A program made the translations under genes and the position numbers. A stretch of 64,000 bases of DNA, taken from assembly GCF_900105325.1 (NCBI RefSeq), contig NZ_FNSU01000003.1, positions 1,860,001 through 1,924,000 of the forward strand, in the 5' to 3' direction. The notes beneath the pieces were generated by a model, which ran no database searches, was not told the DNA's origin, and saw nothing but the letters and a program-made list of their open reading frames with translations. Source of the stretch: Pseudomonas marginalis. Its GTDB lineage: Bacteria; Pseudomonadota; Gammaproteobacteria; Pseudomonadales; Pseudomonadaceae. Below are positions 47,749 through 57,139 of the stretch, one piece after another (within the stretch, counting starts at the first letter, position 1; each line of letters opens with the position of its first letter).

Positions 47749-48810
47749 ATGAACCTGCCACTCTTCGCCCGGCGCCTGCTGCGCCCCTTGCTCGACCCCT
47801 ACCGCCGCTATCGCCACGCCAAACTGATCCACGCCGTGCGCGTATCCATCGGCTTGCTGGCGACGATCCTGCTGACCACCGGCATCAACCTGCCCCATGG
47901 TGAATGGGCATCGGTGACCATGCTGGTGGTGATCGGCGGTTTGCAACACCACGGCAATATCGGCAAGAAGGCCGTTGAGCGCGCCTATGGCACGCTGATC
48001 GGTGCCAGCGTCGGTTTGCTGCTGGTGGTGCAGGAGGCGTATGTCGGCCAGCCGTTGCTCACCTACCTGCTGATGTCGGTGGTGTGCGGGTTCTTTTCCT
48101 ATCACGCCATCGGCAAGGGCGGGTACACGGCGCTGTTGTCCGCGATCACGGTGTTTATCGTCGCGGGGCACGGTGACAACCCGTTGTCGGACGGGCTGTG
48201 GCGCACCGTGGATATCCTGATCGGCATTGCCTTGGCGTTGGCGTTTTCCTTCGCCCTGCCGCTGTATGCCGTGTATTCCTGGCGCTACAACCTGGCCAGC
48301 GCCTTGCGTGATTGCGCCCAGATCTACAGCCGGATCATCAATGGCCAGTCGGTCACCGACGATGAACACCTGAAGCTGCTCAACCGCCTGAATGCGGCAA
48401 TGCTGCAATTGCGCTCGCTGATGCCGTCGGTGTCCAAGGAGGTGCGCATCTCCATGACCGAGCTGGACGCGATCCAACGCCACCTGCGCATGTGCATCAG
48501 CACCCTGGAGATTCTCGGCAACACCCGCCCGGACCCTCGAGACGAACAGGCGATGGCGCGCATGCAAGTGATGTTGAAAGCCGAGCATCGGCAGATTCGC
48601 GTGCAGTTGGTGGGGATGGCGCGGGCATTGAAGTCGGGGGTTACGGAGCGGCTGGAGCGCCCCAGCCCTGTCAGCGGCGGCGAGCCCAGCCTGGATGCGC
48701 CGGTTTACAGCGCGCTGGATGGGTATCGATTGTTGACCGTGCAACTGGCGGCGAATGTGGACGCGATGCGCCAACGCCTGGCTAAAAGCGCCGGGCGCTG
48801 GAAGATCTAG
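47749..48810 (+). CDS. FUSC-family membrane protein (aromatic-acid-exporter type)
   Basis: 353 residues. The N-terminal half carries about six hydrophobic segments typical of FUSC/AaeB-like proteins (LIHAVRVSIGLLATILL, ASVTMLVVIGGLQ, ERAYGTLIGASVGLLLV), then a cytoplasmic helical domain with YSRIINGQSV. Only one membrane half is present, about half the size of AaeB, as in the small FUSC group. Transport substrate unknown. Confidence 0.8.
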   Translation: MNLPLFARRLLRPLLDPYRRYRHAKLIHAVRVSIGLLATILLTTGINLPHGEWASVTMLVVIGGLQHHGNIGKKAVERAYGTLIGASVGLLLVVQEAYVGQPLLTYLLMSVVCGFFSYHAIGKGGYTALLSAITVFIVAGHGDNPLSDGLWRTVDILIGIALALAFSFALPLYAVYSWRYNLASALRDCAQIYSRIINGQSVTDDEHLKLLNRLNAAMLQLRSLMPSVSKEVRISMTELDAIQRHLRMCISTLEILGNTRPDPRDEQAMARMQVMLKAEHRQIRVQLVGMARALKSGVTERLERPSPVSGGEPSLDAPVYSALDGYRLLTVQLAANVDAMRQRLAKSAGRWKI

Positions 48811-48935
48811 AAAGGTGGCCCGTTGACCGGTTTACTCACATCAACACTTTCACACTTTCTCTTACATATTTTTCACGTTTTATTCACATCCCGGGACGTA
48901 GGGTGAAGCCTCATCCGTTACAAACGTTGCACATC

Positions 48936-48964
48936 AAGCCCGCCGCCCCAGCGGGCTTTTTTTT
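48936..48964 (+). terminator. Rho-independent terminator after the FUSC gene
   Basis: AAGCCCGC/GCGGGCTT stem with T8, 126 bp after the FUSC stop and 12 bp before the end of the convergent tetR-type gene. Confidence 0.85.
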
Positions 48965-48976
48965 GCCTGGGATTTC

Positions 48977-49729
48977 TCAGCGCGAGGCCTTGGCGGCCGG
49001 CGCTGTCGCCTGTTCACGAATGGCACGCTGGGTATCCAGCACCTTGGCCAGCGCGTGTTCGGCTTCCGGGCTTTGCTGCGGCACACGAATCGCCGCCGAG
49101 ACCAGGGTGATCAGCTTGGCCATCACCTCGGCATCCGTCGCCGGGCGGCCCAGGCTCATGGAGTTCATCAGCAGGCGCAGTTCGGTACCGGCCATGACCC
49201 CGGAAATCGCCTTGAGGGCAAATTGCAGGCGCACCCCCAGCTCATTGCGCGGCAAGTCCGGCAAGGCCAGGGCGAAGGCTTCGAAGAAGCGTTGGAACAC
49301 CGGCTGGTAATGCACCTTGAGGTATTCCTGGATAAACGGCGAGGTGTCGCTGTACACCCGCCCAAGGAAACGGATGAACGAACGCCCTTCCCCACTCGCC
49401 GGGTCGCTGCGTTCCAGGCCCATGGCCGGGGCGAAGAGCACGCCGAGCAAGGTGTCGCAGTCGAGGGGGCCGTCGGATTCGGCCTCACAGCGCGCCAGCA
49501 ATTCCAGGCGCTGCTCGTTGAGCGGCTCCAGGCGTTGCATCAGCAGGGTCTTCATCAGGGAGTCCTTGTCCCCGAAGTGGTAGTTCACCGCAGCCAGGTT
49601 CACCTGGGCGCGCTCGGTAATCTGCCGCAGCAGCACGGCGTCATAGCCGTATTTGATGAAGAGAGCCTCTGTCGCATCCAGCAATCGAGTCTTGGTAACG
49701 TTTGGAGCGCTGAGTTTCTTCGCGACCAT
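48977..49729 (-). CDS. TetR/AcrR-family transcriptional regulator
   Basis: 250-residue repressor-type protein. TetR N-terminal HTH: TKTRLLDATEALFIKYGYD (helix 1), then LRQITERAQVNLAAVNYHFGDKDSLM with recognition helix around residues 38-45. The larger C-terminal ligand domain is of the CerR/DUF1956-like length. Divergent from the ABC efflux operon, with matching inverted boxes on both sides of the intergenic region, so it is the likely regulator of both. ATG 49729 preferred over the in-frame ATG at 49813, which lies in the AT-rich operator region. Confidence 0.85.
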   Translation of the reverse strand: MVAKKLSAPNVTKTRLLDATEALFIKYGYDAVLLRQITERAQVNLAAVNYHFGDKDSLMKTLLMQRLEPLNEQRLELLARCEAESDGPLDCDTLLGVLFAPAMGLERSDPASGEGRSFIRFLGRVYSDTSPFIQEYLKVHYQPVFQRFFEAFALALPDLPRNELGVRLQFALKAISGVMAGTELRLLMNSMSLGRPATDAEVMAKLITLVSAAIRVPQQSPEAEHALAKVLDTQRAIREQATAPAAKASR

Positions 49730-49745
49730 AAGGGTTCCACGGCGG

Positions 49746-49756
49746 AAATATTGTTT
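49746..49756 (-). promoter_or_regulatory. Candidate TetR operator box, copy 1
   Basis: AAATATTGTTT followed by TTAAAAAATAATTT, 17 bp before the tetR-type gene; the exact reverse complement of copy 2. Confidence 0.4.
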
Positions 49757-49967
49757 TAAAAAATAATTTGATTTTTTATACCGGTGTGGCCGGTCGAAAG
49801 CAAGTAGTGACACACCGCCATACTATCCAAAGCCTTTGCCCATGGGGATTCTCAGGCAAGCCAGGGACCTTTCGGTAGACCCCCGTACCGGCGAGGGAAA
49901 TCTTTTCAAAGCGTAAAACCGCTCTACATCCACGGCTGGCGAAGCACCGGGAACACGGTTAGTATTC

Positions 49968-49978
49968 AAACAATATTT
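49968..49978 (+). promoter_or_regulatory. Candidate TetR operator box, copy 2
   Basis: AAACAATATTT followed by TAAAAACAAG, about 115 bp before the ABC ATPase gene; reverse complement of copy 1. Confidence 0.4.
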
Positions 49979-50091
49979 TAAAAACAAGAAATAAAACCAG
50001 TCCGTGACGCGAACCAGATAGCCCCCGAACTTGTTACAAAGATTTACAAAGGGCGCATGACGGCAGCGTCGAGACTGCAGGCGTAGTCACG

Positions 50092-50792
<701 letters not shown>

Positions 50793-50796
<4 letters not shown>

Positions 50797-51992
50797 GCCT
50801 GCGGGTCGAACAGAGCTTCAGCCAACTGCTGCATGAAGCCTTCGTCAGCCTGCGCACCCTGGGCAAGCGCTCGGTGCTGGCCCTGCTGGGCATCGTCATC
50901 GGCAGTTCGTCAGTGGTGGCGCTGATCAATATCGGCCATAACGCCGCGGTGGATGCCGCGATGATTTTCAAGGACATGGGCACCGACACCCTGGTCGCCC
51001 AGTTCCCGCCCAAGGGCAACAGCACGGTGCCCGCGCCTGCGAGGCTCGACCTGGATGCCGTGCGCCAGGCCGTGCCGGGCATCGCCCATATCGGCGCGCT
51101 GACCTTGTTCAGCGGGCCCATCGTGTTCCATGGCCGCACCACCAACGCCAACCTCGTCGGCAGCACACCGGACATCCAGGCAGCGATGCGCCTGGTGGTA
51201 CGGCAGGGGCGCTTCCTGTCTAGCTTCGACGCCAACGAAACCTATGGCGTGATCGGTGACCAGCTGGCCCAGGCCCTCGGCGCGCCGGGCGATCCGCTGC
51301 AACTGGGCGACCGCGTGCGCATCAACGACTACCTGTTCCTGGTGGTGGGCATTCTGCAGAACCAGCCCAGGGCAATGCTGATGCCGGTACAGGCCAACGA
51401 GTCGTTGTTCATTCCCGCCGAAGGCATGCGCCGCATCCATGCCATGCCGCAGATCGGCAATGTAATTATCCGCGCCGCGCCCGGCCAGGACATGGAACAC
51501 ATTGCCAGGGAAGCCGCCAGCGCCTTGCAGGCCCAGCTCACCGACCACACTGTCGACATCCAGGTGCCCCAGCAAATGATCGACGGCATGACCCGGCAAA
51601 GCCGCACCTTCGCCTACCTGCTGCTGGCCCTCGGCGCCATTTCCCTGGTCGGCGGCGGTGTAGGCGTGATGAATGTGATGCTGATGAACGTGTCGGAGCG
51701 CCGTCGTGAGATCGGCATTCGCATGGCCCTGGGCGCTCGCCAGCGCGACATCCGCAACCTGTTCCTGCTCGAAGCCGTCACCCTCACCGCCGTCGGCGCG
51801 CTGTGCGGTGCGGTACTTGGCATGACCGCCGCCTGGCTCTATGCCTGGCTGTCGGGCTGGCTATTCGACCTGGCCGTCGCCGCCCTGCCCCTGGGGGTGG
51901 GCAGTACGTTGCTGGTGGGCTTGTTCTTTGGCATCTACCCGGCGGTATCGGCCTCACGGTTGCAGCCGGTGGAGGCCTTGCGCGATGAGTAA
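50793..51992 (+). CDS. ABC transporter permease (MacB-like, FtsX domain)
   Basis: 399 residues with the MacB layout: one N-terminal transmembrane helix (SVLALLGIVIGSSSVVALI, about 28-46), a periplasmic domain of ~230 residues, then three C-terminal helices in an FtsX domain (FAYLLLALGAISLVGGGVGVMNVML; ERRREIGIRMALGARQRDI coupling region). It differs from true MacB in having the ATPase on a separate chain. Its stop overlaps the TolC-type gene by 8 bp. Confidence 0.9.
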
Positions 51993-53463
51993 ATGGCTGG
52001 GGTTGCTCGTGTTGATCAGCCTGCACGGCATGGCCGCCGAGGTGGTCATCAAGCCGTCGGCCCCCAGCAGCACGCGCAGCGGTTACGACCGGGGCGTGTC
52101 CTTGAATGCCCAGGTCACCACCATGACCCTGGGTGACGCCGTGTACCTGGGCCTGCGCAACAACCCGGCGATCCGCAGCGCCTACCTGCAACGGGTGGCG
52201 CAGAAGTTCGACCTGCGCGTCGCCGAAGACGTGTTCAACCCCAAGCTCACCCTCAACAGTTATTACCGCAGTACCCGCGGCTCTCAGGACAGTGCGCGCA
52301 ATGCCAACGTGGCGCCGGCCACCAGCTTGCTCAGTGAATACGGCACTCGCCTGAGCATGGCCTGGACCCAGCAGCTGAACAACGCCGACCGCGCCGGGCG
52401 CTACCGCAGCGACGGCCTCGACCTGGCGATCATCCAGCCGTTGATGCGCGGCGCCGGCTGGGACGCCACCACCGCACCGTTGCGCCTGTCGCGCCTGTCG
52501 GAGCAGGCCAACCGCCTGAACCTCAAGGCGACCGTGGCGCAGACCATCAGCCAGATCATCGCCACCTACCGCGAACTGCTGCGGGCCCAGGAGCAACTGA
52601 GCATCGTGCAGGACGCCCTCAAGCGCTCCGGCACCTTGCTGGAGGTGAACAAGGCCTTGATCAGCGCCGGGCGCATGGCCGAATTCGAAATCGTGCAGAC
52701 CGAAGCCGACATCGCCACCCAGCAACTGGGCGTCGAAGAAGCGCAGAACCAGCTCGACACCAACCGCCTGGCCTTGCTGCGCCTGCTGGCCCTGGACCTG
52801 TCCACGCCGATTCGCGCCACCGAAGCCCTGGAGGCCAAGCCCATGCAGATCGACAAACGCCAGGCTTTCAACCTGGCGCAGACCCAGCAACCGGAATACC
52901 TCGCCGCCCTGCTCGGCAGCCAGCAGGCCGACCTCAACCTGGTGATCGCCAAGGACTCCGGGCGCTGGCAGGTGGACCTGGTGGCCGGCGCGAACCAGAT
53001 ACGCGACGCCTACAATAACGATGCCGGCAGCACCAACAACCGCACCTGGGACAGCTACGCCGGGGTGCAGGTGCAGATCCCCATCGGCGACATCAGCACG
53101 CGCCAGGCCGAAGTGCGCGCGCGGGTCAACGTGGAGGACCAGGAGATCCGCATCACCGACGCACGCCAGGAACTGGAACGCAACGTCAACGACGTGGTAC
53201 GCGACCTCGGCACCCGCTGGCGCCAGTATGAAATCTCCCAGCGCGCGGTGGAGTTGTCGCGGCGCAAGATCGAGATCGAACGCGAGAAACTCAGCGCCGG
53301 GCGCTCCACCAACTTCCAGGTGCTGAGTTTCGAGACCGACCTGCGCAATGCCGAAAACGCGCAGCTCAACGCCCTGATCGCTTATTTGAACGCCCAGACC
53401 CAGCTCGACTTGACCCTGGGCATGACGCTGGAAAGTTGGGAAATCGCCCTCAATGACTATTAA
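51985..53463 (+). CDS. TolC-family outer-membrane efflux protein
   Basis: 492-residue exported channel protein. Signal peptide MSKWLGLLVLISLHGMAAE, then two outer-membrane-factor repeats rich in long amphipathic helices (LGDAVYLGLRNNPAIRSAYLQ at the start of repeat 1; AFNLAQTQQPEYLAALLG at the start of repeat 2) and the beta segments YYRSTRG and VGANQIRD-type regions. Start ATG lies within the permease 3' end. It ends 11 bp inside the next gene. Confidence 0.88.
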   Translation: MSKWLGLLVLISLHGMAAEVVIKPSAPSSTRSGYDRGVSLNAQVTTMTLGDAVYLGLRNNPAIRSAYLQRVAQKFDLRVAEDVFNPKLTLNSYYRSTRGSQDSARNANVAPATSLLSEYGTRLSMAWTQQLNNADRAGRYRSDGLDLAIIQPLMRGAGWDATTAPLRLSRLSEQANRLNLKATVAQTISQIIATYRELLRAQEQLSIVQDALKRSGTLLEVNKALISAGRMAEFEIVQTEADIATQQLGVEEAQNQLDTNRLALLRLLALDLSTPIRATEALEAKPMQIDKRQAFNLAQTQQPEYLAALLGSQQADLNLVIAKDSGRWQVDLVAGANQIRDAYNNDAGSTNNRTWDSYAGVQVQIPIGDISTRQAEVRARVNVEDQEIRITDARQELERNVNDVVRDLGTRWRQYEISQRAVELSRRKIEIEREKLSAGRSTNFQVLSFETDLRNAENAQLNALIAYLNAQTQLDLTLGMTLESWEIALNDY

Positions 53464-54697
53464 ACACAAAGGCCTGCTGGGCGCTGTATTGATCGTGCTG
53501 CTGGCCGGCGCCGGGCTGGTCCTGCGCAGCCCGGCCGAAGGCCCGGCTACCACCGGCGAGCAATGGCTGGCCGTCAAGCCCGACCCGCTGGTGCACCAGA
53601 TCGGCCTGGTGGGCAAGATCGAACCCGACACCACCCTCACCCTCACGGCGCCGTTCGACGGCAACGTGCAGGCCAATCTGGTGGAGCAAGGCCAGCGGGT
53701 CGAGGCTGGCCAGGTCCTGCTGCGCATGGACCCGGCCACCCTTGAAGTGCAGTTGCGCGACGCCCTCTCCGCCCAGCTCAAGGCCCGCCGCGCCGTGCAG
53801 GAGCTGCAGGACTGGGACAGCGGCCCCACCGTCAGCCGTGCGCGCCGCAGCCTGCGCACTGCCGAAATGACCGCCGGCAATACCCAACGCAAACTCACCG
53901 AAAGCGAAAACCTGTTCAAGCGCGGCATCATCCCGCGCAATGAGCTGGACGACCTCAAGCAACAGGCCCAGCAACAGCAACTGGACCTCGCCTCCGCCCG
54001 CAGCGAACTGCAACAGGCCCTCGACCAGGGCAAGGGCGAGTACCGCCAGATCGCCGACATGGAACTGACCAACGCCACGGTGAAATACGAGGCCCTGCGC
54101 ACGTTGCTAGCGGGCAAGGAGATCAAGGCGCCGTTCTCCGGCATCGTCGTGCCCGCGCCCGGCAATAATGGGCCCCCAGGCGGCGGCAACACGAACGCGC
54201 CCATTCAGGCCGGCAGCAGGGTCAGCCAGGGCCAGGTGCTGTTCGGCCTGGCCAATATCGAGCGGCTGAAAATCGTCGCCAAGGTCTCTGAGCTGGACAT
54301 CAACCAACTGCACCAGGGCCAGGCGGTGGAAGTGCTGGGCGATGGTTTTGACGGCGAACGGCTGAGCGGCTCGGTGAGTGTGGTCAGCGGCTTGGCGATT
54401 GCCGGCGACAGCCAGGGCAGCGCGCAGTTTCCGGTGACGTTGTCGATCCCCAAACTGACCCCGCAACAGTTGCAGCGGGTGCGGCTGGGGATGAGTGCGC
54501 GGTTGACCATCGTCACTTACAACAATGCGCAGGCGATGGTGATTCCGAGCGAGGCAATCCAGGCGGATAGGACGGTGGAGTATCGAGAAGCGATGGATAA
54601 GCCGGTGGAGCGGGTGAAGGTGACTACCGGGCAATCGACGCCGCAGGGGGTGGAAGTATTCGGCCTAAAACCCGGCTTCGTAAAGACCTCAAGATAA
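53453..54697 (+). CDS. Periplasmic adaptor (membrane-fusion protein, HlyD/MacA family)
   Basis: 414 residues with one N-terminal anchor helix (GLLGAVLIVLLAGAGLVL). A barrel-sandwich lipoyl half-motif (GNVQANLVEQGQRVEAGQVLLRMDP), a long coiled-coil hairpin (about 100-210, QLDLASARSELQQALDQ) and the second lipoyl half (IKAPFSGIVV...GSRVSQGQVLFGLAN) follow, then beta-barrel and proximal domains. It completes the inner pump to channel connection. Last gene of the operon, overlapping the channel gene. Confidence 0.9.
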   Translation: MTIKHKGLLGAVLIVLLAGAGLVLRSPAEGPATTGEQWLAVKPDPLVHQIGLVGKIEPDTTLTLTAPFDGNVQANLVEQGQRVEAGQVLLRMDPATLEVQLRDALSAQLKARRAVQELQDWDSGPTVSRARRSLRTAEMTAGNTQRKLTESENLFKRGIIPRNELDDLKQQAQQQQLDLASARSELQQALDQGKGEYRQIADMELTNATVKYEALRTLLAGKEIKAPFSGIVVPAPGNNGPPGGGNTNAPIQAGSRVSQGQVLFGLANIERLKIVAKVSELDINQLHQGQAVEVLGDGFDGERLSGSVSVVSGLAIAGDSQGSAQFPVTLSIPKLTPQQLQRVRLGMSARLTIVTYNNAQAMVIPSEAIQADRTVEYREAMDKPVERVKVTTGQSTPQGVEVFGLKPGFVKTSR

Positions 54698-54710
54698 ATG
54701 AAGATCCCCT

Positions 54711-54953
54711 GTGGGAGGGGCATAGGTTTCTACAAAACGTTGGCTCAACGCTGAACGCCCGGCAGAGAGGGCTGTTGTGGCATGCCTGTCAGTTAAGCGT
54801 ACATCGCCTCCTGTAGGAGCGAGCTTGCTCGCGAAAAACGTCAACGATAACGCGTGCTTCCTGAATGAACGCGGCGCCTGTGAGTTTTTCGCGAGCAAGC
54901 TCGCTCCTACAAAAAGCCTTAACTGACTGGCATTGGGGCTTGCCCCCTCCCAC
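54711..54953. repeat. Nested double REPIN
   Basis: An outer REP pair (GTGGGAGGGG at 54711-54720; GGGGCTTGCCCCCTCCCAC at 54935-54953) encloses an inverted pair GTCAGTTAAG (54788-54797 / 54918-54927). That pair encloses a perfect 28-bp inverted repeat of another REP class, TGTAGGAGCGAGCTTGCTCG and onward (54812-54839 / 54884-54911). It fills the space between the convergent efflux operon and the FAD-oxidoreductase gene and reaches to within 3 bp of the latter's stop codon. Confidence 0.85.
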
Positions 54954-54955
54954 AT

Positions 54956-56356
54956 TTAGAAATGCGCCAACTTCAATGCCAATGCCAATGCCTTGGCCTG
55001 AAGCGCCACATCCGTCACCGCCGTGCTCTCCCACCACATCCCCCGCAACGGCGGGCCCATGGCGAACAATCGCGCGCTGACCTCGCCCTGGGCATCCAGC
55101 ACGGCGCCGGACGTGTCCGCCGCAATCCCCAACGCCAACGGCCCGGGCGTGATCAGCCCGCGCTTGAGCAACTGCTGCGGCAGCGGCCGGGCCACGCGGC
55201 GCCAGTCGTATTCGATACCGCTGGAGTTGATCAGCGCCGCCCCCGACACTTGGCTGATCACCTGCTCGCCACGGTAACGCAAGCGAATGGTCACGCCCTC
55301 GCCCGAAGGCTCCAGCCCCTTGAACGACGCCGCGCGAATGCGCAACCGCCCTTGCTCATGCAGCCGGGCCACCAACTGGGCACTCAACGGCGGCGAGCGG
55401 TGGTGATGGCTTTCCCACCAGGGCCGCACATGCCGCACGAACTGACGTTTCTGGCCTTCGCTGGCCTGGCTCCACAGCCGGCCGATATGGGCGCGCACGG
55501 TGTCCAGTGGCGCCTGCCAATCGATGCCCTGCGCCAGTGCCAGGCGGCATTGACGCCGCACCTCGCGCAGCAGTTGTCGCGGGCTGCACAAGGCGTGGTC
55601 GGCGGCGAGGAAATCGTCCCAGCCCGGCGGCTGCCGGCGCACATGGGGCAACAACCCGTGGCGTGAAAACACCTCGATGGGCCCACGGTGCCCGGCCTGT
55701 TCCAGGGACACCACGGCGTCCACCATGGTCAACCCGGAGCCGATGATCAGCACCGGCGCCTGCGGGTCGATCCGGGTCATGGCCTGCACGTCCCAGGGGT
55801 CCACGGCGGCGGCGTTCAAGCCGCTGGACTGGGTCTGCGGCGTGCGTGCCGCCGGGAACATGCCGGTGGCCAACACCGCCTGGGCGCCGTGCAGTTGCTG
55901 GCCGTTGTCGAGGGTCAGCACCACTGAATCGTCGCCGACCTGCAGGTCGACGACTTCGGCGCGGATATGCTCGACGGTGGACGCCGACAACGCCTTGGCT
56001 TCAGCCAGCCGTTGCTGTGCATACAGGCCAAAAATCCCGCGTGGCGGGAACAGTTCGCTGATGGGCACGTGCTGCTGGTCCGACTCGGGCCAACCGCCGG
56101 CGCCGATGTAGTCGGTGAGCCATTGGGTCAGGTCGTCGGCGTTGTCCGGGTCGACGCTCATGCGCGCCGCGTTGCCGTTCAAGGTGTGGCCCAGTTCGAC
56201 GGCGCTGTAGGCCTCGCCACGGCCGAGTTCGGCGCGCGGTTCGATCACCAGGATCCGGCGCTGCCCAGGCCGACGCAGCAGTTGCACCGCCAGCATGGTG
56301 CCGCTCAGGCCGCCGCCGATGATCAGCACATCAGCGTTGCGGAGGGATTCAGTCAT
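54956..56356 (-). CDS. FAD/NAD(P)-binding oxidoreductase (PF13454-type)
   Basis: 466-residue protein with an N-terminal FAD-binding Rossmann motif (VLIIGGGLSGT, 10-20), then the family-typical GRGEAYSAVELGHTLNGNA block near 48. A second GXG motif (APVLIIGSGLTMVDAVVSL, about 205) probably binds NAD(P). This pattern is that of flavoprotein mono-oxygenase-like FAD-NAD(P)-binding proteins with unassigned substrates. It is the last gene of the ABC-importer unit, 12 bp after the ATPase gene. ATG 56356 or the in-frame ATG two codons earlier could be the start. Confidence 0.8.
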   Translation of the reverse strand: MTESLRNADVLIIGGGLSGTMLAVQLLRRPGQRRILVIEPRAELGRGEAYSAVELGHTLNGNAARMSVDPDNADDLTQWLTDYIGAGGWPESDQQHVPISELFPPRGIFGLYAQQRLAEAKALSASTVEHIRAEVVDLQVGDDSVVLTLDNGQQLHGAQAVLATGMFPAARTPQTQSSGLNAAAVDPWDVQAMTRIDPQAPVLIIGSGLTMVDAVVSLEQAGHRGPIEVFSRHGLLPHVRRQPPGWDDFLAADHALCSPRQLLREVRRQCRLALAQGIDWQAPLDTVRAHIGRLWSQASEGQKRQFVRHVRPWWESHHHRSPPLSAQLVARLHEQGRLRIRAASFKGLEPSGEGVTIRLRYRGEQVISQVSGAALINSSGIEYDWRRVARPLPQQLLKRGLITPGPLALGIAADTSGAVLDAQGEVSARLFAMGPPLRGMWWESTAVTDVALQAKALALALKLAHF

Positions 56357-56368
56357 GCACATTCGCCT

Positions 56369-57136
56369 TTACTGTTTACCCAGATAAATGTCGTGCAAAT
56401 CGCCCCGCGCCAACAGCTCGGCGGCGCTGCCACTCAAGGCCACGCGCCCAGTATCCAGCACGTAGCCCTGGGACGCATAGTTAAGCGCGACGTTGATATT
56501 CTGCTCGGCGATCAGGAAGCTCACCTGCTGCTCGCGGTTGAGCTGCGCGATGATCTCGAAGATCTCCTGCACGATCATAGGCGCCAAACCCATGGACGGC
56601 TCGTCGAGCAGTACCAAAGTAGGACGGGTCATCAACGCGCGGCCGATGGCGACCATCTGTTGCTCGCCGCCGGACGTCAGGCCCGCACGGGTGTGGCGCT
56701 TGGTCTTGAGCCGCGGGAACCAGGCGTAGATGCGCTCCAGATCCTGCTCCATGGCCTTGCGGCTCAGGCGCCGCACAAAGCCGCCGCTGCGCAGGTTGTC
56801 TTCGACGCTGAGCTGGCCGAAGACATGGCGGCCTTCCAGCACATGCACCATGCCTTGGCGCACGCGCTGGCTGGGGTCGACGCCGGCCAGGTCGACGCCC
56901 GCATATTCGATCACGCCCCGGCTGACTTCAGCGCGCTCGGCACGCACCAGCCCGGAGATCGCCTTGAGGGTGGTGCTCTTGCCGGCGCCATTGGCCCCGA
57001 GCAAGGCGACGATGGCGCCCTTGGGCACGCTCAGCGACACCCCGGCCACGGCGAGGATCGCGCCGTCGTAGATCACTTCAATATCGTTGACCGTCAACAA
57101 CGACGGGCGCATGGCTTCGCTGGCGAGCTGGCTCAT
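56369..57136 (-). CDS. HAAT-type ABC importer ATP-binding protein (LivF-like)
   Basis: 255-residue ATPase with Walker A GANGAGKS, signature TSGGEQQMVAIGRAL, Walker B LVLLDEPSMGLAP and the LivF-like C-terminus (INVALNYASQGYVLDTGRVAL). It pairs with the LivG-like subunit to power uptake by the LivH/LivM-like permeases of this cluster. Start is 3 bp after the binding-protein stop. Confidence 0.92.
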   Translation of the reverse strand: MSQLASEAMRPSLLTVNDIEVIYDGAILAVAGVSLSVPKGAIVALLGANGAGKSTTLKAISGLVRAERAEVSRGVIEYAGVDLAGVDPSQRVRQGMVHVLEGRHVFGQLSVEDNLRSGGFVRRLSRKAMEQDLERIYAWFPRLKTKRHTRAGLTSGGEQQMVAIGRALMTRPTLVLLDEPSMGLAPMIVQEIFEIIAQLNREQQVSFLIAEQNINVALNYASQGYVLDTGRVALSGSAAELLARGDLHDIYLGKQ

Positions 57137-57139
57137 GAT

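Larger units (their letters stand above)
49730..50091. other. Divergent regulatory region, tetR-type gene / ABC efflux operon
   Basis: 362 bases without a gene. Two AT-rich islands (49746-49785 and 49965-49998) stand out against the GC-rich background; each carries one copy, in opposite orientation, of an 11-bp box. The first island overlaps the expected tetR-type promoter, the second the expected ABC promoter. Confidence 0.55.

Noticed and set aside
48811..48935. Possible small RNA between the FUSC gene and its terminator
   Set aside because: The 125 bases ahead of the terminator show no convincing promoter or conserved structure by eye; more simply a 3' UTR.
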